This document shows, one piece after another, positions 8,656-18,697 of a DNA stretch of 64,000 nucleotides. Source of the stretch: Snuella sedimenti. GTDB taxonomy: Bacteria; Bacteroidota; Bacteroidia; Flavobacteriales; Flavobacteriaceae. The notes under the pieces were generated by a model. That model made no database searches. It was not told where the DNA came from and was given only the letters and a program-made list of their open reading frames with translations. A program made the position numbers and the translations under genes. The first letter of the stretch is position 1; each line of letters opens with the position of its first letter. The DNA lies in contig NZ_JAELVQ010000017.1 in NCBI RefSeq assembly GCF_016428595.1, forward strand, positions 31,281 to 95,280, in the 5' to 3' direction.

Positions 8656-9873
8656 ATGACGCGAAAAACTCGTTTAATGGATAACCTAATATTTAAGTAC
8701 CTTTCAAATACCGCTTCCGAAGAGGAAGTAACCATTTTGTTTCAATGGGTAGAGGCTTCATCAGAAAACAAAAAATTGTTCATTCAATTAAAAAAGGCCT
8801 GGGTTCTTACGGCTTCTAGTAAAAGTGAAACCGACTGGATAAAGATTAAGAACAAATTACAATTCCCAGAACCTATAACACAGTTAAAAGGGCAAAAGCA
8901 TTCTAATAAATCGGGAAAGAATAATATGCTAAGTATTGTTAAACCTTGGTTTAGGTATGCGGTAGCTGCAAGTATTGTATTGTTAATTTCTGTGTTTCTG
9001 TTTATAAATAAAGAAGGAGATTCATCAACTGAACTACAAGAGGTTTCTGTAACCAATAGTATAATACAAATAGGAACGGATAAGGCAACGCTAACTCTTG
9101 AGGATGGCTCAAATATTGTTTTGGAAGAAGGACAATCTTATTCAAACGCTAATGTAAAAAGTAACGGAGAAAAAATTATTTATGAGAAAATAGACAATAT
9201 AAATGATGTTTCTAAAATAGTTTACAATTATCTAACAATACCTAGGGGAGGGCAGTTTTTTGTTGTATTGGAAGATGGGACAAAGGTTTGGTTAAATTCG
9301 GAGTCGCAATTAAAATATCCTAAGTTTTTTGTTAAAGGTGAAACCAGAAGGGTTGAATTGGTATATGGAGAAGCCTATTTTGATGTGTCTCCAAGTACCG
9401 ATCATGAAGGCTCTCTATTTAAGGTGCTCACAGGAGAGCAAGAAATAGAGGTTTTAGGAACGGAGTTTAATGTTAAGGCGTATCAGGATGAAGCTTATGT
9501 CTACACAACATTGGTAGAAGGAAAAGTGGTTTTGGATAATAAAATTCAAAAAAAGACTTTAGAGCCTAGCCAACAATCAGCTTTGAATAAAGAAACTAAA
9601 GCTGTTGAAATATCAAAAGTTAATGTAGCAACTGAAATATCGTGGCGCGACGGTTTTTTTAGCTTTAAAAATAAATCATTAAAAGAAATTGCTAAGGTAT
9701 TGTCAAGATGGTACGATGTAGAGATATTATTTGTTGAAAAGAGTATGGAGAACGTGCTTTTTAAAGGTGTGTTAAGTAAAAATCAAGATTTAGAAGAAAT
9801 ACTAACAATAATTAAAAACACAAAATTTATAAATGCCTATGAAATAAAAAACAACGCAATAATTATTAAATAA
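8656..9873 (+). CDS. FecR-type anti-sigma factor, first SusCD module
   Basis: An inner-membrane protein of about 405 residues. A short cytoplasmic N-terminal part (NLIFKYLSNTASEEEV) binds the sigma factor. One transmembrane segment follows (about residues 94-112, VAASIVLLISVFLF), then a periplasmic FecR domain (YLTIPRGGQFFVVLEDGTKV, VYGEAYFDVSPS) and a C-terminal DUF4974-like STN-related domain (FSFKNKSLKEIAKVLSRWYD). The frame can be read from a GTG at 8644; ATG at 8656 is preferred and ATG at 8677 is also possible. It presumably relays the liganded state of the SusC at 9985 to the ECF factor at 8001. Confidence 0.9.
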   Translation: MTRKTRLMDNLIFKYLSNTASEEEVTILFQWVEASSENKKLFIQLKKAWVLTASSKSETDWIKIKNKLQFPEPITQLKGQKHSNKSGKNNMLSIVKPWFRYAVAASIVLLISVFLFINKEGDSSTELQEVSVTNSIIQIGTDKATLTLEDGSNIVLEEGQSYSNANVKSNGEKIIYEKIDNINDVSKIVYNYLTIPRGGQFFVVLEDGTKVWLNSESQLKYPKFFVKGETRRVELVYGEAYFDVSPSTDHEGSLFKVLTGEQEIEVLGTEFNVKAYQDEAYVYTTLVEGKVVLDNKIQKKTLEPSQQSALNKETKAVEISKVNVATEISWRDGFFSFKNKSLKEIAKVLSRWYDVEILFVEKSMENVLFKGVLSKNQDLEEILTIIKNTKFINAYEIKNNAIIIK

Positions 9874-9879
9874 AAAAGC

Positions 9880-9935
9880 AAAAAGAGAGTGCAAAGAATT
9901 AGCTCGCCAAAGTAAACGCTTTACCCCTCTTTTTT
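9880..9935 (+). terminator. Hairpin plus T-run in the susC leader (attenuator or FecR terminator)
   Basis: AAAAAGAG at 9880-9887 pairs with CTCTTTTT at 9927-9934, with an inner AAAG/CTTT stem (9893-9896 and 9919-9922). The large loop holds CGCCAAAGT at 9905-9913. The 3' arm merges into a T-run. It begins just after the FecR stop and lies at the same distance from the SusC ATG as the equivalent element of the second module (28476-28523). It could end the sigma/FecR transcript or act as an attenuator. Confidence 0.5.
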
Positions 9936-9984
9936 AGAATTACTAATTAATTAAAAATTTAACCAATTAATAACATGCAAATTT

Positions 9985-12900
9985 ATGAAAATTAAATCAA
10001 CCTATCTTCTTTTTCTATTTAAGAAGAAGTTACTAATTATTATGGTGCGATCTTTTATATTCTTATTCTGCACATCACTATTAAGCTTTACACCTAGCAA
10101 TATCTTATCCCAAAACACGAAGATCATTGTTAATAAGGATAAAGTATTAACAGTGGACGAAGTTTTTGATCTTATTATGGATCAAACGGATTATACTTTT
10201 ATCTATCAAATAGATATGTTTAAGGACTTTCCTAAAGTAATCTTAAAAAAAGGTGTTATAGGAACCAATCAACTTTTAAAAAAGAGTCTTGTAAGTGAGG
10301 TGTTTAATTTTGAATTCGCCAATAGTAATACAATTGTTTTAAAAGAAAAAGCTCTGGCTTTAGCTCGCGAGGATGAGCAACAAGGTCAGCAGGAAATGAC
10401 AATTACCGGAACAGTTACCGATGTAGTCGATGTTCCCTTACCCGGTGTTAATATTATTAAGGAAGGTACATCAATTGGAACACAAACAGATTTTGATGGA
10501 AATTATACCATTAAGGCCAATAAAGGAGATGTTTTGGAATTCTCTTATATTGGGATGAAAACATTAAGAATAACTGTTGGCGATGATGATGTAATTAATG
10601 CTATACTTAAAGAAGATGCTGCACAATTAGAAGAAGTAGTTGTAACGGCATTAGGAATTAGAAAAGAAAAACGTAAAGTAGGTTTTGCTACGCAGGAAGT
10701 TAAAGGAGCAGCTTTAACAAAAGCACAACCTCCTAGTTTTGTTGAAGGTCTAACTGGAAAAATAGCAGGGGTTATTGTTACAAACAATGGTTCCGATTTC
10801 TTTTCAGACCCTCAAATTTATTTAAGGGGTGAAACGCCGTTAATTGTTGTCGACGGTGTGCCGCAGCCAAATAGTGATTTTTGGAACCTGTCTTCAGACG
10901 ATATTGAGAGTATAACAGTTTTAAAGGGTGCTGCTGCATCGGCACTTTATGGATCTTTAGGAAAAAACGGTGCTTTACAGGTAACAATGAAAACGGGTAA
11001 AGGAAAACAAGGTACAGTAATTACCTATAACACTTCCAATACTTTCCAAACAGGGTTTTTAAGGATTCCACGGGCACAAACCGAATACGGACCTGGAAAT
11101 AATGGTATATACCGTTATGGTGGTGGTATTGCCGGAGGTGATGGTTTAACCTTGGGAGGCGGTCAAAACGATGTTGACCACTCTATTTGGGGACCTAAAT
11201 TTGATGGACGATTAATAGAGCAATTCGACTCACCTATAGATCCCGAAACAGGATACAGGATAGCTACACCTTGGATATCTAGAGGAGAGGATAACCTAAA
11301 GAATTTTATGGATGTCGGTATTGTATCCACACATAATGTTACCGTACAAAGTAATTTTGATCGAGGGTACTTCGCTATTTCTGACACATACAGGTATTCA
11401 AAAGCGTCAACTCCAGGACAACGGTTGGATATTAATACCATACGTTTAGCAGGTCATTTAGATATATCCGATAAAGCCTCGGTAGATGGGTCTTTACAGT
11501 TTAACCATCAAAATTCCGATAACAGAATTCGAGGGAGTTATGGGCCAACGTCTCCTATTTATAATTTAACTATTTGGGGTGGAGCGCATTATGATGTTAG
11601 GAATTTTAGACAGGTTTGGCAAGAAGGTAAAGAGGGTATTTCGCAAAATTTTGTGGAAAAATGGCGTTTTAACAACCCTTATGCTTTGGCACATGCTTGG
11701 AAACGGCCTTGGATAAAAAACGATATTCTTACCTATTTAAAATTTAATTATAAGTTTTCAGATAACTTAAACATCCATGTGAGGTCAACCTTAAATTCTT
11801 ATGACCTAACTAATAATGAGGAAATATCGAAGGATATTTATAATTACGACATTCCAGACCGAGGTGGACGCTTTAGACACAACCATACTAGATATTTTGA
11901 GAACAATACCGATTTCTTACTGTCCTATAACCAAAAATTCTTTAATGATGATTTTGGTATAGATGCAACTTTAGGAGCAAACCAGAGATACTTAAAACAA
12001 GTTGGAGAAAGTGCAAGTACAACTCAGTTGATTGTTCCTGAGATATTCACGCTTCAAAATTCAGTAGATCAGGTAACACCTAGTAGTAATACATCGTATA
12101 AAGGTGTGTATAGTGGTTATGCTTCTTTTGATTTGTCTTATAAGAATTTACTTTTTGTAGGAGCAACTGCGAGGGTAGACAAGAGTTCAACATTAATAAA
12201 AGGTAACGATAGTTTCTTTTATCCTTCGATATATATGAGTGCTGTGCTGAGTGATGCATTTAAACTCCCCGAGTTTATAAGCTTTTTAAAAGTAAGAACA
12301 GCCTTTGCCAGTGTTGGTGACGATTTCGGGATTTTTGAGGCAACCAATGAGTTTAGTACTGGACGATGGAGAAACACGCCTACGGCGTCCTACCCTAGTA
12401 GATTGGAAAATCCCGATCTAAAACCCGAATTCAACAGTTCGGTAGAATATGGTGCAGAATTAAAATTCTTTAAAGGTAGGCTTGGAATAGACTTCTCGTA
12501 CTATGAGAATACCTTTGGCCCACAGATATTCACCCAAGACTTTTCAGATGCATCCGGGTATTCAGGAATTTTACAAAATGGTAGAAAGACAGAGACAAGA
12601 GGTTTTGATGCTACTATTAATATTGTTCCTATAAGAACTGACGATTTCGAATGGTCTATGCTATTTAATGTTGATAAATATACACGTTACTTAATTTCTT
12701 TACCTGCACTTGAAGATGGATCAGTACCAGAGAGAGAAGGTCGAACTTGGGTTGGCGGTGAGTTAAATCATTACTGGTGGAACACATGGGATCGTATGGA
12801 CGATGGGCAATTGATTATTGGTCCTAACGGACTACCTGTTAGCACCCCTGCAGTAGACCTTGGTAATACTCAACCCGATTTTACAGCGAGTGTTAGTAAT

Positions 12901-13470
12901 ACTTTACGTTATAAAAATTGGTCGTTAAATGTATTGGTTGACGGACGCTTTGGAGGGGTAACTTTCGACCGTTATGGTCATGATTTATGGCGTTCTGGTT
13001 CGCACCCAGAGTCCATACATCCAGAAAGGGACTTGACCAACATTGCCTTTGCAACTGGTGGTGATGCTCGAACCATGTTAATTCCTGGAATGCAGGTAGT
13101 TTCTGGTGATGTTACTTGGGATCCAGATGGTAACGTAATTGAAGACACGAGAGAGTTTGTACCCAATGAAACAAAAGTAAATTATCAGCAATGGGCACAG
13201 GGCTATATGGGCGATTGGAGAAGTAATATCATTGAAAAAACATTTGCTAAACTAAGAGAGGCAAGTATCACCTATTCATTTCCAAGAAAAATGTTGGAAA
13301 ATACGTTTATTAAATCAGCATCCATATCGGTTATTGGTAGGAACTTGTTCTATTGGACGAAAGATGATACCTATGGGGACTTAGATACTTATACTTTAAG
13401 TACTGGTGATACCAATTTACAACAACCGTCGCAAAGGTCGGTAGGGTTTAACGTAAACTTACAATTCTAA
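9985..13470 (+). CDS. SusC-type TonB-dependent outer-membrane transporter with STN signalling domain
   Basis: A 1161-residue SusC/RagA receptor. After the signal peptide (hydrophobic segment about residues 20-38, then SQNTK) comes an STN/secretin-TonB N-terminal domain (about 50-115; VDEVFDLIMDQTDYTF). Next are a carboxypeptidase-D-like module (about 133-210; TITGTVTDVVDVPLPG, GTQTDFDGNYT), a TonB plug with EEVVVTALGIRKEKR, and a 22-strand barrel ending in aromatic NVNLQF. The STN domain marks it as a signal transducer for the FecR/ECF pair upstream. It imports a ligand delivered by the SusD at 13475. It is a close paralogue of the SusC at 28577. The ligand is not readable; context suggests phospho- or phosphono-decorated oligosaccharide. 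Confidence 0.95.
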   Translation: MKIKSTYLLFLFKKKLLIIMVRSFIFLFCTSLLSFTPSNILSQNTKIIVNKDKVLTVDEVFDLIMDQTDYTFIYQIDMFKDFPKVILKKGVIGTNQLLKKSLVSEVFNFEFANSNTIVLKEKALALAREDEQQGQQEMTITGTVTDVVDVPLPGVNIIKEGTSIGTQTDFDGNYTIKANKGDVLEFSYIGMKTLRITVGDDDVINAILKEDAAQLEEVVVTALGIRKEKRKVGFATQEVKGAALTKAQPPSFVEGLTGKIAGVIVTNNGSDFFSDPQIYLRGETPLIVVDGVPQPNSDFWNLSSDDIESITVLKGAAASALYGSLGKNGALQVTMKTGKGKQGTVITYNTSNTFQTGFLRIPRAQTEYGPGNNGIYRYGGGIAGGDGLTLGGGQNDVDHSIWGPKFDGRLIEQFDSPIDPETGYRIATPWISRGEDNLKNFMDVGIVSTHNVTVQSNFDRGYFAISDTYRYSKASTPGQRLDINTIRLAGHLDISDKASVDGSLQFNHQNSDNRIRGSYGPTSPIYNLTIWGGAHYDVRNFRQVWQEGKEGISQNFVEKWRFNNPYALAHAWKRPWIKNDILTYLKFNYKFSDNLNIHVRSTLNSYDLTNNEEISKDIYNYDIPDRGGRFRHNHTRYFENNTDFLLSYNQKFFNDDFGIDATLGANQRYLKQVGESASTTQLIVPEIFTLQNSVDQVTPSSNTSYKGVYSGYASFDLSYKNLLFVGATARVDKSSTLIKGNDSFFYPSIYMSAVLSDAFKLPEFISFLKVRTAFASVGDDFGIFEATNEFSTGRWRNTPTASYPSRLENPDLKPEFNSSVEYGAELKFFKGRLGIDFSYYENTFGPQIFTQDFSDASGYSGILQNGRKTETRGFDATINIVPIRTDDFEWSMLFNVDKYTRYLISLPALEDGSVPEREGRTWVGGELNHYWWNTWDRMDDGQLIIGPNGLPVSTPAVDLGNTQPDFTASVSNTLRYKNWSLNVLVDGRFGGVTFDRYGHDLWRSGSHPESIHPERDLTNIAFATGGDARTMLIPGMQVVSGDVTWDPDGNVIEDTREFVPNETKVNYQQWAQGYMGDWRSNIIEKTFAKLREASITYSFPRKMLENTFIKSASISVIGRNLFYWTKDDTYGDLDTYTLSTGDTNLQQPSQRSVGFNVNLQF

Positions 13471-13474
13471 AAAA

Positions 13475-14992
13475 ATGGATATGAAAACTATAAAATATAT
13501 AAAGATTTTACTGCTAATATTCGTATTTAGTGGTTTGCACAGTTGTTTGGACTATGAGGAATTAAGGGAAAACCCTAATCAACCTACCTCTGTTCCCCCA
13601 TCGCTATTATTTGCAGGTTTAACTCCGGATGTTTCGACTTCGTTTACAGACGCTTATATCCGTATGCAATATCATATTTGGGTGTCTACAGATAGTGAAT
13701 ATAATATCAACTTCCGCAGTGGATTTGGAGGAAGTTTTGGAGGGTATTCCAGCTTAAGGGATATCGAAAAAATGAACGAGGCTGCCGATGCCAATAATGC
13801 TCCTATATACAGAATATTAGGTAAATTTTATGCGGCTAGGGCGTATATTGAAATGACGCGAAGAATGGGAGATATCCCTTTTTCACAAGCATTGTCGGGG
13901 TCACAAGTTCCCAGACCCGTTTACGATGCACAAAAGCAAGTATATATTGGTACTTTAGATATGTTGGACGATGCCAATAATGAACTTGGTGATTTTATTG
14001 CAGATAACCAAGGTTATACCATAGATGGTGATGTTTATTATGGAGGGCAGTTGGTTAAATGGCAAAAGCTTATAAATGCATATACCCTACGTATTTTAGT
14101 GTCACTGAGTAAACGAGCTAATGATTCAGAGCTGAATGTTAAAGGTCGTTTTGCCAACATAGTTAATAACCCAAGCCAATACCCGTTATTTGAAAGTATA
14201 GCAGATAATGCAGAGCTAACTTTTAGAAATGAAGATGGATTTAAGCAAACCTATAATCCAGATGTAGCAGTTTATAGACAATCAGTTAATTATGCATCTA
14301 CTTATTTAGAAATGCTTAAGGAATACCAAGATCCAAGGTTGTTTTTAGTAGCAGACCCCACACAGTTTGCGCTAGATGAAGATCCTGGTAATGAAGCTGG
14401 AGTACGTGCTGATTTTGACTCCTATGTGGGAGCCGACCCTACTGTAAGTCCTGCCGATAATATTACACTGAGATTAGAAGGTAAATTTTCATTACCCAAT
14501 GAAGACAAATATTGGAATTTTGTTGGGCAACCAGGTGTATGGTTAAGTTATTGGGAGCAAGAATTTTGTATTGCAGAAGCTGCGCATAGAGGTTGGATTT
14601 CAGCCAATGCTAAAGAGCATTACGATAATGCTGTTAAAGGTTCGATGCTATGGTATGGTGTAGACGAAGGAACGATTAATAGTTATTTGTCAGCTTCATC
14701 GTCGAGTTATATTTCTGGAGATGAGGGATTAACGAGGCTGTTGGAACAAAAATATTTAGCCTTTGCTGAAAACTCTGGAGATGAATCATTTTTTAATTTC
14801 AGAAGATCTGGGGTGCCAGATTTGCCATTTTCCAGTTTTAATGTAGGAGTAGATCCAGGCTATCCTAAGCGATGGTCTTACCCTGGATCTGAAAATTCGG
14901 ATAACCCCGATAATTATCTTGCCGCTCTTAACCGTCAATTTGGTATAGAGTCGGATGATATAGATTTTGAAATCTGGGAAATTAAAGACTAA
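13475..14992 (+). CDS. SusD-like (SusD/RagB-like 2) surface lipoprotein
   Basis: A 505-residue lipoprotein starting 4 bp after the SusC stop. The signal has a lipobox-like ending in LHSC, followed by LDYEELRENPNQPTSVPPSL, the N-terminal signature of the SusD-like_2 family. TPR-like helices carry conserved KFYAARAYIEMTRRMGDIPF and the C-terminal region ends with FGIESDDIDFEIWEIKD. It is expected to cap the SusC at 9985 on the cell surface and bind the incoming substrate. An ATG two codons in (13481) is an alternative start. It is paralogous to the SusD at 32029. Confidence 0.93.
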   Translation: MDMKTIKYIKILLLIFVFSGLHSCLDYEELRENPNQPTSVPPSLLFAGLTPDVSTSFTDAYIRMQYHIWVSTDSEYNINFRSGFGGSFGGYSSLRDIEKMNEAADANNAPIYRILGKFYAARAYIEMTRRMGDIPFSQALSGSQVPRPVYDAQKQVYIGTLDMLDDANNELGDFIADNQGYTIDGDVYYGGQLVKWQKLINAYTLRILVSLSKRANDSELNVKGRFANIVNNPSQYPLFESIADNAELTFRNEDGFKQTYNPDVAVYRQSVNYASTYLEMLKEYQDPRLFLVADPTQFALDEDPGNEAGVRADFDSYVGADPTVSPADNITLRLEGKFSLPNEDKYWNFVGQPGVWLSYWEQEFCIAEAAHRGWISANAKEHYDNAVKGSMLWYGVDEGTINSYLSASSSSYISGDEGLTRLLEQKYLAFAENSGDESFFNFRRSGVPDLPFSSFNVGVDPGYPKRWSYPGSENSDNPDNYLAALNRQFGIESDDIDFEIWEIKD

Positions 14993-15002
14993 ATTATTTA
15001 AA

Positions 15003-16160
15003 ATGATGAAGCAATATATTAACATACATAGAAGATTATTTATTCCATTTTTCGTAATTATTGGTGCTATTGTACTATCTAATTGCGATGATAATGATGG
15101 ACAAGGATGGGCCGATGAAAGGTACTTATCCAATTTTGAACACTATTTTGATAATCCGAACCCTAAAACGGGATTAGCATATACACAGGCAGAGATAGAT
15201 GAATTAAAGTACGACCGTACCAAAGAAGAGCGCTTTAAAGGTGAACAGCCAGTTGTGTTAAATTTGGTTCTATCCAAACAGATTAACAGTGTAGAGGTTA
15301 TGGATGGAACGAATGGCGAGATTCTTTTAACATTTAATTCTGCTGAAACTTCAGGAGATAAGTTTAAATTATCAATGACCACCTCTCTTGCCGAACTTGA
15401 GATTGGGCCAGGTTCATCAAAAGCCTTAAAGTTTAACATTGTATATGCCGATGGATCTATTGGTACAGCATTCTTTATAGTGGCGTCTGTATTGCCATTG
15501 CCGCCAGCAGCAGATATACTTGTTGGACAATGGGAATTTGATGATGCTTCAAATTTAGGCAAGGCAACAATTGGTACAGATTTAGTGCCAAAGGATAAAG
15601 ATGGAGGATCGGGAAGTCACAGTGCGACTTCAGGAATGGCTTCAGGGGATGGAGCGGTGCTTACAGCAAGTGGAAGTTATTTTGAATTAGTACATAATTT
15701 ATCTGCTACTTTAGGAGGTAATAAGGTGAATAATTATACACTTGTTTTTGATGTTAGCGTCCCTTCATCGTCTTATGGTTCTTATTCAAATTTATTTCAT
15801 ACAAGACTTAATATTGAAGGCGATGGTTCCACTTATATAAGCCCTTCTGGCGGATTATGGGGCAGAGGTATAGGAAGTAGTGGCGGAGGAGCAATTCAGG
15901 CTAATAGCTGGCATAGAATTGTTATAACTGTTGGAGATGGAGATTACAGGGCATATATTGATGGACAAAGAATTTTAGTTGGTAGTTCTGGGTTGGATGA
16001 CCCTAACCATGCATTGGATTTGTCTAAAGTCTTGCTTTTTATAGATAACGGCAGCGAGGATGTCCCTATTAAGGTAACCGAGGTAATGTTGTTTAATAGA
16101 ACTTTCGACAATAACTGGGTAACTGAAGATTTGCCTCCTGTAGGACAGCCGGTACCTTAG
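15003..16160 (+). CDS. LamG/concanavalin-like lipoprotein in the SusE/F position
   Basis: About 385 residues, with a lipoprotein signal (FFVIIGAIVLSNC) and the N-terminal motif WADERYLSNFEHYFDNPNPKT shared with the protein at 33530. The middle is a beta-rich domain, and the C-terminal half (from about residue 180, LVGQWEFDDASNLGKATIG) is a LamG/concanavalin-like jelly roll ending in IKVTEVMLFNRTF. Its place directly after SusD suggests a surface glycan-binding protein analogous to SusE/SusF. The frame is open from 14967 and overlaps susD; ATG at 15003 or 15006 begins the signal peptide. No catalytic residues are evident. Confidence 0.85.
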   Translation: MMKQYINIHRRLFIPFFVIIGAIVLSNCDDNDGQGWADERYLSNFEHYFDNPNPKTGLAYTQAEIDELKYDRTKEERFKGEQPVVLNLVLSKQINSVEVMDGTNGEILLTFNSAETSGDKFKLSMTTSLAELEIGPGSSKALKFNIVYADGSIGTAFFIVASVLPLPPAADILVGQWEFDDASNLGKATIGTDLVPKDKDGGSGSHSATSGMASGDGAVLTASGSYFELVHNLSATLGGNKVNNYTLVFDVSVPSSSYGSYSNLFHTRLNIEGDGSTYISPSGGLWGRGIGSSGGGAIQANSWHRIVITVGDGDYRAYIDGQRILVGSSGLDDPNHALDLSKVLLFIDNGSEDVPIKVTEVMLFNRTFDNNWVTEDLPPVGQPVP

Positions 16161-16196
16161 AATAACTTTTTTGAACTAGTTAGTTTTGAATCAATG

Positions 16197-16238
16197 ACAC
16201 CCATCTTTAAATGATTACTTATTAAAGGTGGGTGTTTT
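16197..16238 (+). terminator. Intrinsic terminator between LamG lipoprotein and phosphodiesterase genes
   Basis: ACACCCATCTTT (16197-16208) pairs with AAAGGTGGGTGT (16224-16235), a 12-bp stem with one wobble, followed by a short T-run. It sits between the SusCD-LamG genes and the phosphodiesterase gene, so expression of the latter may be reduced or independent. An analogous terminator holds the same position in the second module (35369-35409). Confidence 0.85.
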
Positions 16239-16256
16239 ACCATAATATTTACAATC

Positions 16257-17915
16257 ATGATTTTAAAAAAAGGAAACTACATTGTTTTAATTAGTTCATT
16301 TTGCCTTATGGTAGTTGGTTGCTCTGGATCGACCAATAGCGAAGAAGTCACCGATCCAAATCCAGAACCAGAAGCGATTAAAAATAAGGTGCTTATAATT
16401 GGTATTGATGGCTGTCGTCCAGATGCTTTAATGGTTGCTAATACACCAAACGTAGATGCACTAATTTCGAATGCTACTTATTCTTTAGATGCACGTTGTT
16501 TATTTACAACTAGTAGTGGCCCTGGATGGACTTCAATGTTAAGTGGCGTATGGCAGGACAAACATAACGTAACCAACAATTCCTATTCCAGTCCAAATTT
16601 TGCAGGGTATCCTCATTTTTTCAAACATGTCGAGCAGGATGATCCAGATAATAGAACGGTGTCAATAGTGCAGTGGAATCCCATAAACGATTATATGGCA
16701 TCCTTACAAGCAGATGTGGTTATAAATGCAGATACAGATGATGATGTTAAAAATGCAGTAGCAAATGAGTTGACTAATAATGACCCAACAGTTTTGTTCG
16801 TTCAATTATCTAATGTGGATTTTGCGGGGCATAGTACAGGTTTTGCGCCAGATAACCCTAATTATATAAATGCTATTGAGGTTGTAGATACCCAAATAGG
16901 GTCTATAATTTCAGCTTTAAAGAAAAGAAAGACCTATAGTGAGGAGAATTGGTTAGTCTTGTTAAGTACAGACCATGGTGGATTAGGTACCTCTCATGGA
17001 GGGCCATCCGATGAAGAGCGTACTATTTTCGTCATTGCCAGTGGAGATGAAATTCCAAATAAAAAAATTGAGGCGACAACGGAGCAGATTGTTATACCAC
17101 CTGCTAATAACTGCCTAAATAGTAATACCGAATTATGGTTTGAGAATGCATATGCTCAGGTGTCCCATAATTCCGATTTTAATTTTGGCTCAGATAAAGA
17201 TTTTACATTAGAATGTAGAATACGTTCGGCGGTGGCTGGAGATGTACAAATTATTGGTAAAAAAAATTGGTCGAGTGGCTTAAACAAAGGTTTTGTATTC
17301 TCATTTTCACCAAGCAACAGCAATTTTAAGGTAAATGTTGGTGACGGAGCCAATAGAGTAGATGTCAATGCAGGTGAAATAACCGATAATGAATGGCACA
17401 CAGTTAGTACTACTTTCGATAGAGATGGTTTACTTAAGGTGTATGTAGATGGAGAATTAAAGGGAAGTGCTTCTATGTCTTCTATTGGTGATATTGATAA
17501 TAATTTGCCGTTTACTATAGGAGCCGATGGCAATTTAAATTGGAAATATAAAGGTTATGTAGCCGAAGTAAGGCTATTTGATGTTTTGCTTGATGCATCG
17601 GATATAGATGAATGGAAATGTAAAGTACTGGATAATACCCATCTAAAGTATACTAATGTTTTAGCACATTGGAAACTCACTGAAGGGGCGGGAACTGATA
17701 TTTTAGATTCTGCTCCCAATGGGCATAATGGTACCTTAGTAAATGCCGTGTGGAAAGATGCTACGGTTAGTACTGTAGAAATTATGAAGAATTACGATAA
17801 CACACCAAGAACAGTAGATGTAGCGGTTACGGCTTTAAATCATTTGTGTATAGACATTGATTCTAGTTGGAACTTAGAGGGAAATTCTATAATCGACACA
17901 AGTTGCCCCAATTAA
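16257..17915 (+). CDS. Lipoprotein phosphodiesterase (alkaline phosphatase superfamily) fused to LamG
   Basis: A 552-residue lipoprotein (lipobox LMVVGC). Residues about 40-285 form a type I phosphodiesterase/nucleotide-pyrophosphatase-like catalytic domain: IIGIDGCRPDA (metal ligand D51), FTTSSGPGWTSML, NVDFAGHSTG (D and H ligands) and LSTDHGGLGTSHGG (DH and H ligands). By alignment with NPP enzymes the nucleophile position is occupied by Ser (S87) rather than Thr. Residues about 305-450 form a LamG domain. The likely job is to remove phosphate- or phosphonate-ester substituents from a surface-bound glycan or lipid headgroup before import. The exact substrate is unknown. It is paralogous to the gene at 35433. 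Confidence 0.85.
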   Translation: MILKKGNYIVLISSFCLMVVGCSGSTNSEEVTDPNPEPEAIKNKVLIIGIDGCRPDALMVANTPNVDALISNATYSLDARCLFTTSSGPGWTSMLSGVWQDKHNVTNNSYSSPNFAGYPHFFKHVEQDDPDNRTVSIVQWNPINDYMASLQADVVINADTDDDVKNAVANELTNNDPTVLFVQLSNVDFAGHSTGFAPDNPNYINAIEVVDTQIGSIISALKKRKTYSEENWLVLLSTDHGGLGTSHGGPSDEERTIFVIASGDEIPNKKIEATTEQIVIPPANNCLNSNTELWFENAYAQVSHNSDFNFGSDKDFTLECRIRSAVAGDVQIIGKKNWSSGLNKGFVFSFSPSNSNFKVNVGDGANRVDVNAGEITDNEWHTVSTTFDRDGLLKVYVDGELKGSASMSSIGDIDNNLPFTIGADGNLNWKYKGYVAEVRLFDVLLDASDIDEWKCKVLDNTHLKYTNVLAHWKLTEGAGTDILDSAPNGHNGTLVNAVWKDATVSTVEIMKNYDNTPRTVDVAVTALNHLCIDIDSSWNLEGNSIIDTSCPN

Positions 17916-17950
17916 TTACTAAAAGAGGTGTAAAAATATATTAAGACCTA

Positions 17951-18637
17951 ATGAAAACGCTTTTTTCAATAATTGTTTTGAACCTGTTATTTATTCAATT
18001 CAGTTTGTCGCAATCTACTTGTGTAGTAAAACTGGAAGCTATTAATCAAAGTTATACGGGAGAATGCAAAAAAGGTTTAGCAAACGGAAAAGGTGAAGCT
18101 TATGGAATTGAAGATTCTTATAAAGGAGGCTTTAAAAAGGGATTGCCACATGGTTACGGTACTTACAAATGGGGAAATGGGGATAGCTATACCGGAGAGT
18201 TTAGTAAAGGAAAAATGGATGGAAAAGGAAAATTAATCCTTAAGAATGAGTCCTCGGGAGAAGTTGCCATTCAAAGTGGGTATTTTGAAAAAGGAATTTA
18301 TTTAGGAAAATACAAATATGCTTATGCTGTGATATCGAAAAGAGAAATTAAGAATATATTTGCTAGAGAGGATCCGAGTATTATTACAGCACCAGACATA
18401 AATGTTATTAGAATATCCTTTAAATATAACGGCAGGCAAATAATACCAAGTATTGTAAATATATCAGATTCTGGAAAAAGTTTGGTAGAAAGGGATGGTG
18501 CCTACATGATCATGAAGAACGTACAGTTTCCCAATAAACAAATTGAAGTTACATTTAGAACAGAAGAAGGTTTTAATGGAAGAGTTGTTTTAGATATTTA
18601 TAAAAAAGCAAATTGGTCTGTTGAAATTACGATTTAA
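17951..18637 (+). CDS. Secreted MORN-repeat protein
   Basis: A 228-residue protein with a signal peptide (LFSIIVLNLLFIQFSLSQS). Residues about 35-100 carry three MORN repeats: YTGECKKGLANGKGEA, YKGGFKKGLPHGYGTYKW and YTGEFSKGKMDGKGKL. A beta-rich C-terminal region of about 120 residues follows, with no family I recognise. MORN repeats are structural or lipid/protein-binding modules and give no function on their own. It is co-directional with the giant T9SS protein gene 60 bp downstream and may belong to the same surface apparatus. Confidence 0.75.
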   Translation: MKTLFSIIVLNLLFIQFSLSQSTCVVKLEAINQSYTGECKKGLANGKGEAYGIEDSYKGGFKKGLPHGYGTYKWGNGDSYTGEFSKGKMDGKGKLILKNESSGEVAIQSGYFEKGIYLGKYKYAYAVISKREIKNIFAREDPSIITAPDINVIRISFKYNGRQIIPSIVNISDSGKSLVERDGAYMIMKNVQFPNKQIEVTFRTEEGFNGRVVLDIYKKANWSVEITI

Positions 18638-18697
18638 AATACAGCACTGGCAAGAATAAATTTTGAGTAAAGTCGAGGTAAAAATATTATAAGAATT

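Noticed and set aside
14967..15002. Upstream extension of the LamG lipoprotein gene overlapping the SusD stop.
   Set aside because: It places charged residues before the signal peptide and overlaps susD; ATG at 15003 or 15006 gives a clean lipoprotein signal.
16161..16190. A TAGTTTTG -7-like element at 16181-16188 before the first phosphodiesterase gene.
   Set aside because: It lies upstream of a strong terminator and has no -33 box at correct spacing, so it is unlikely to drive that gene.
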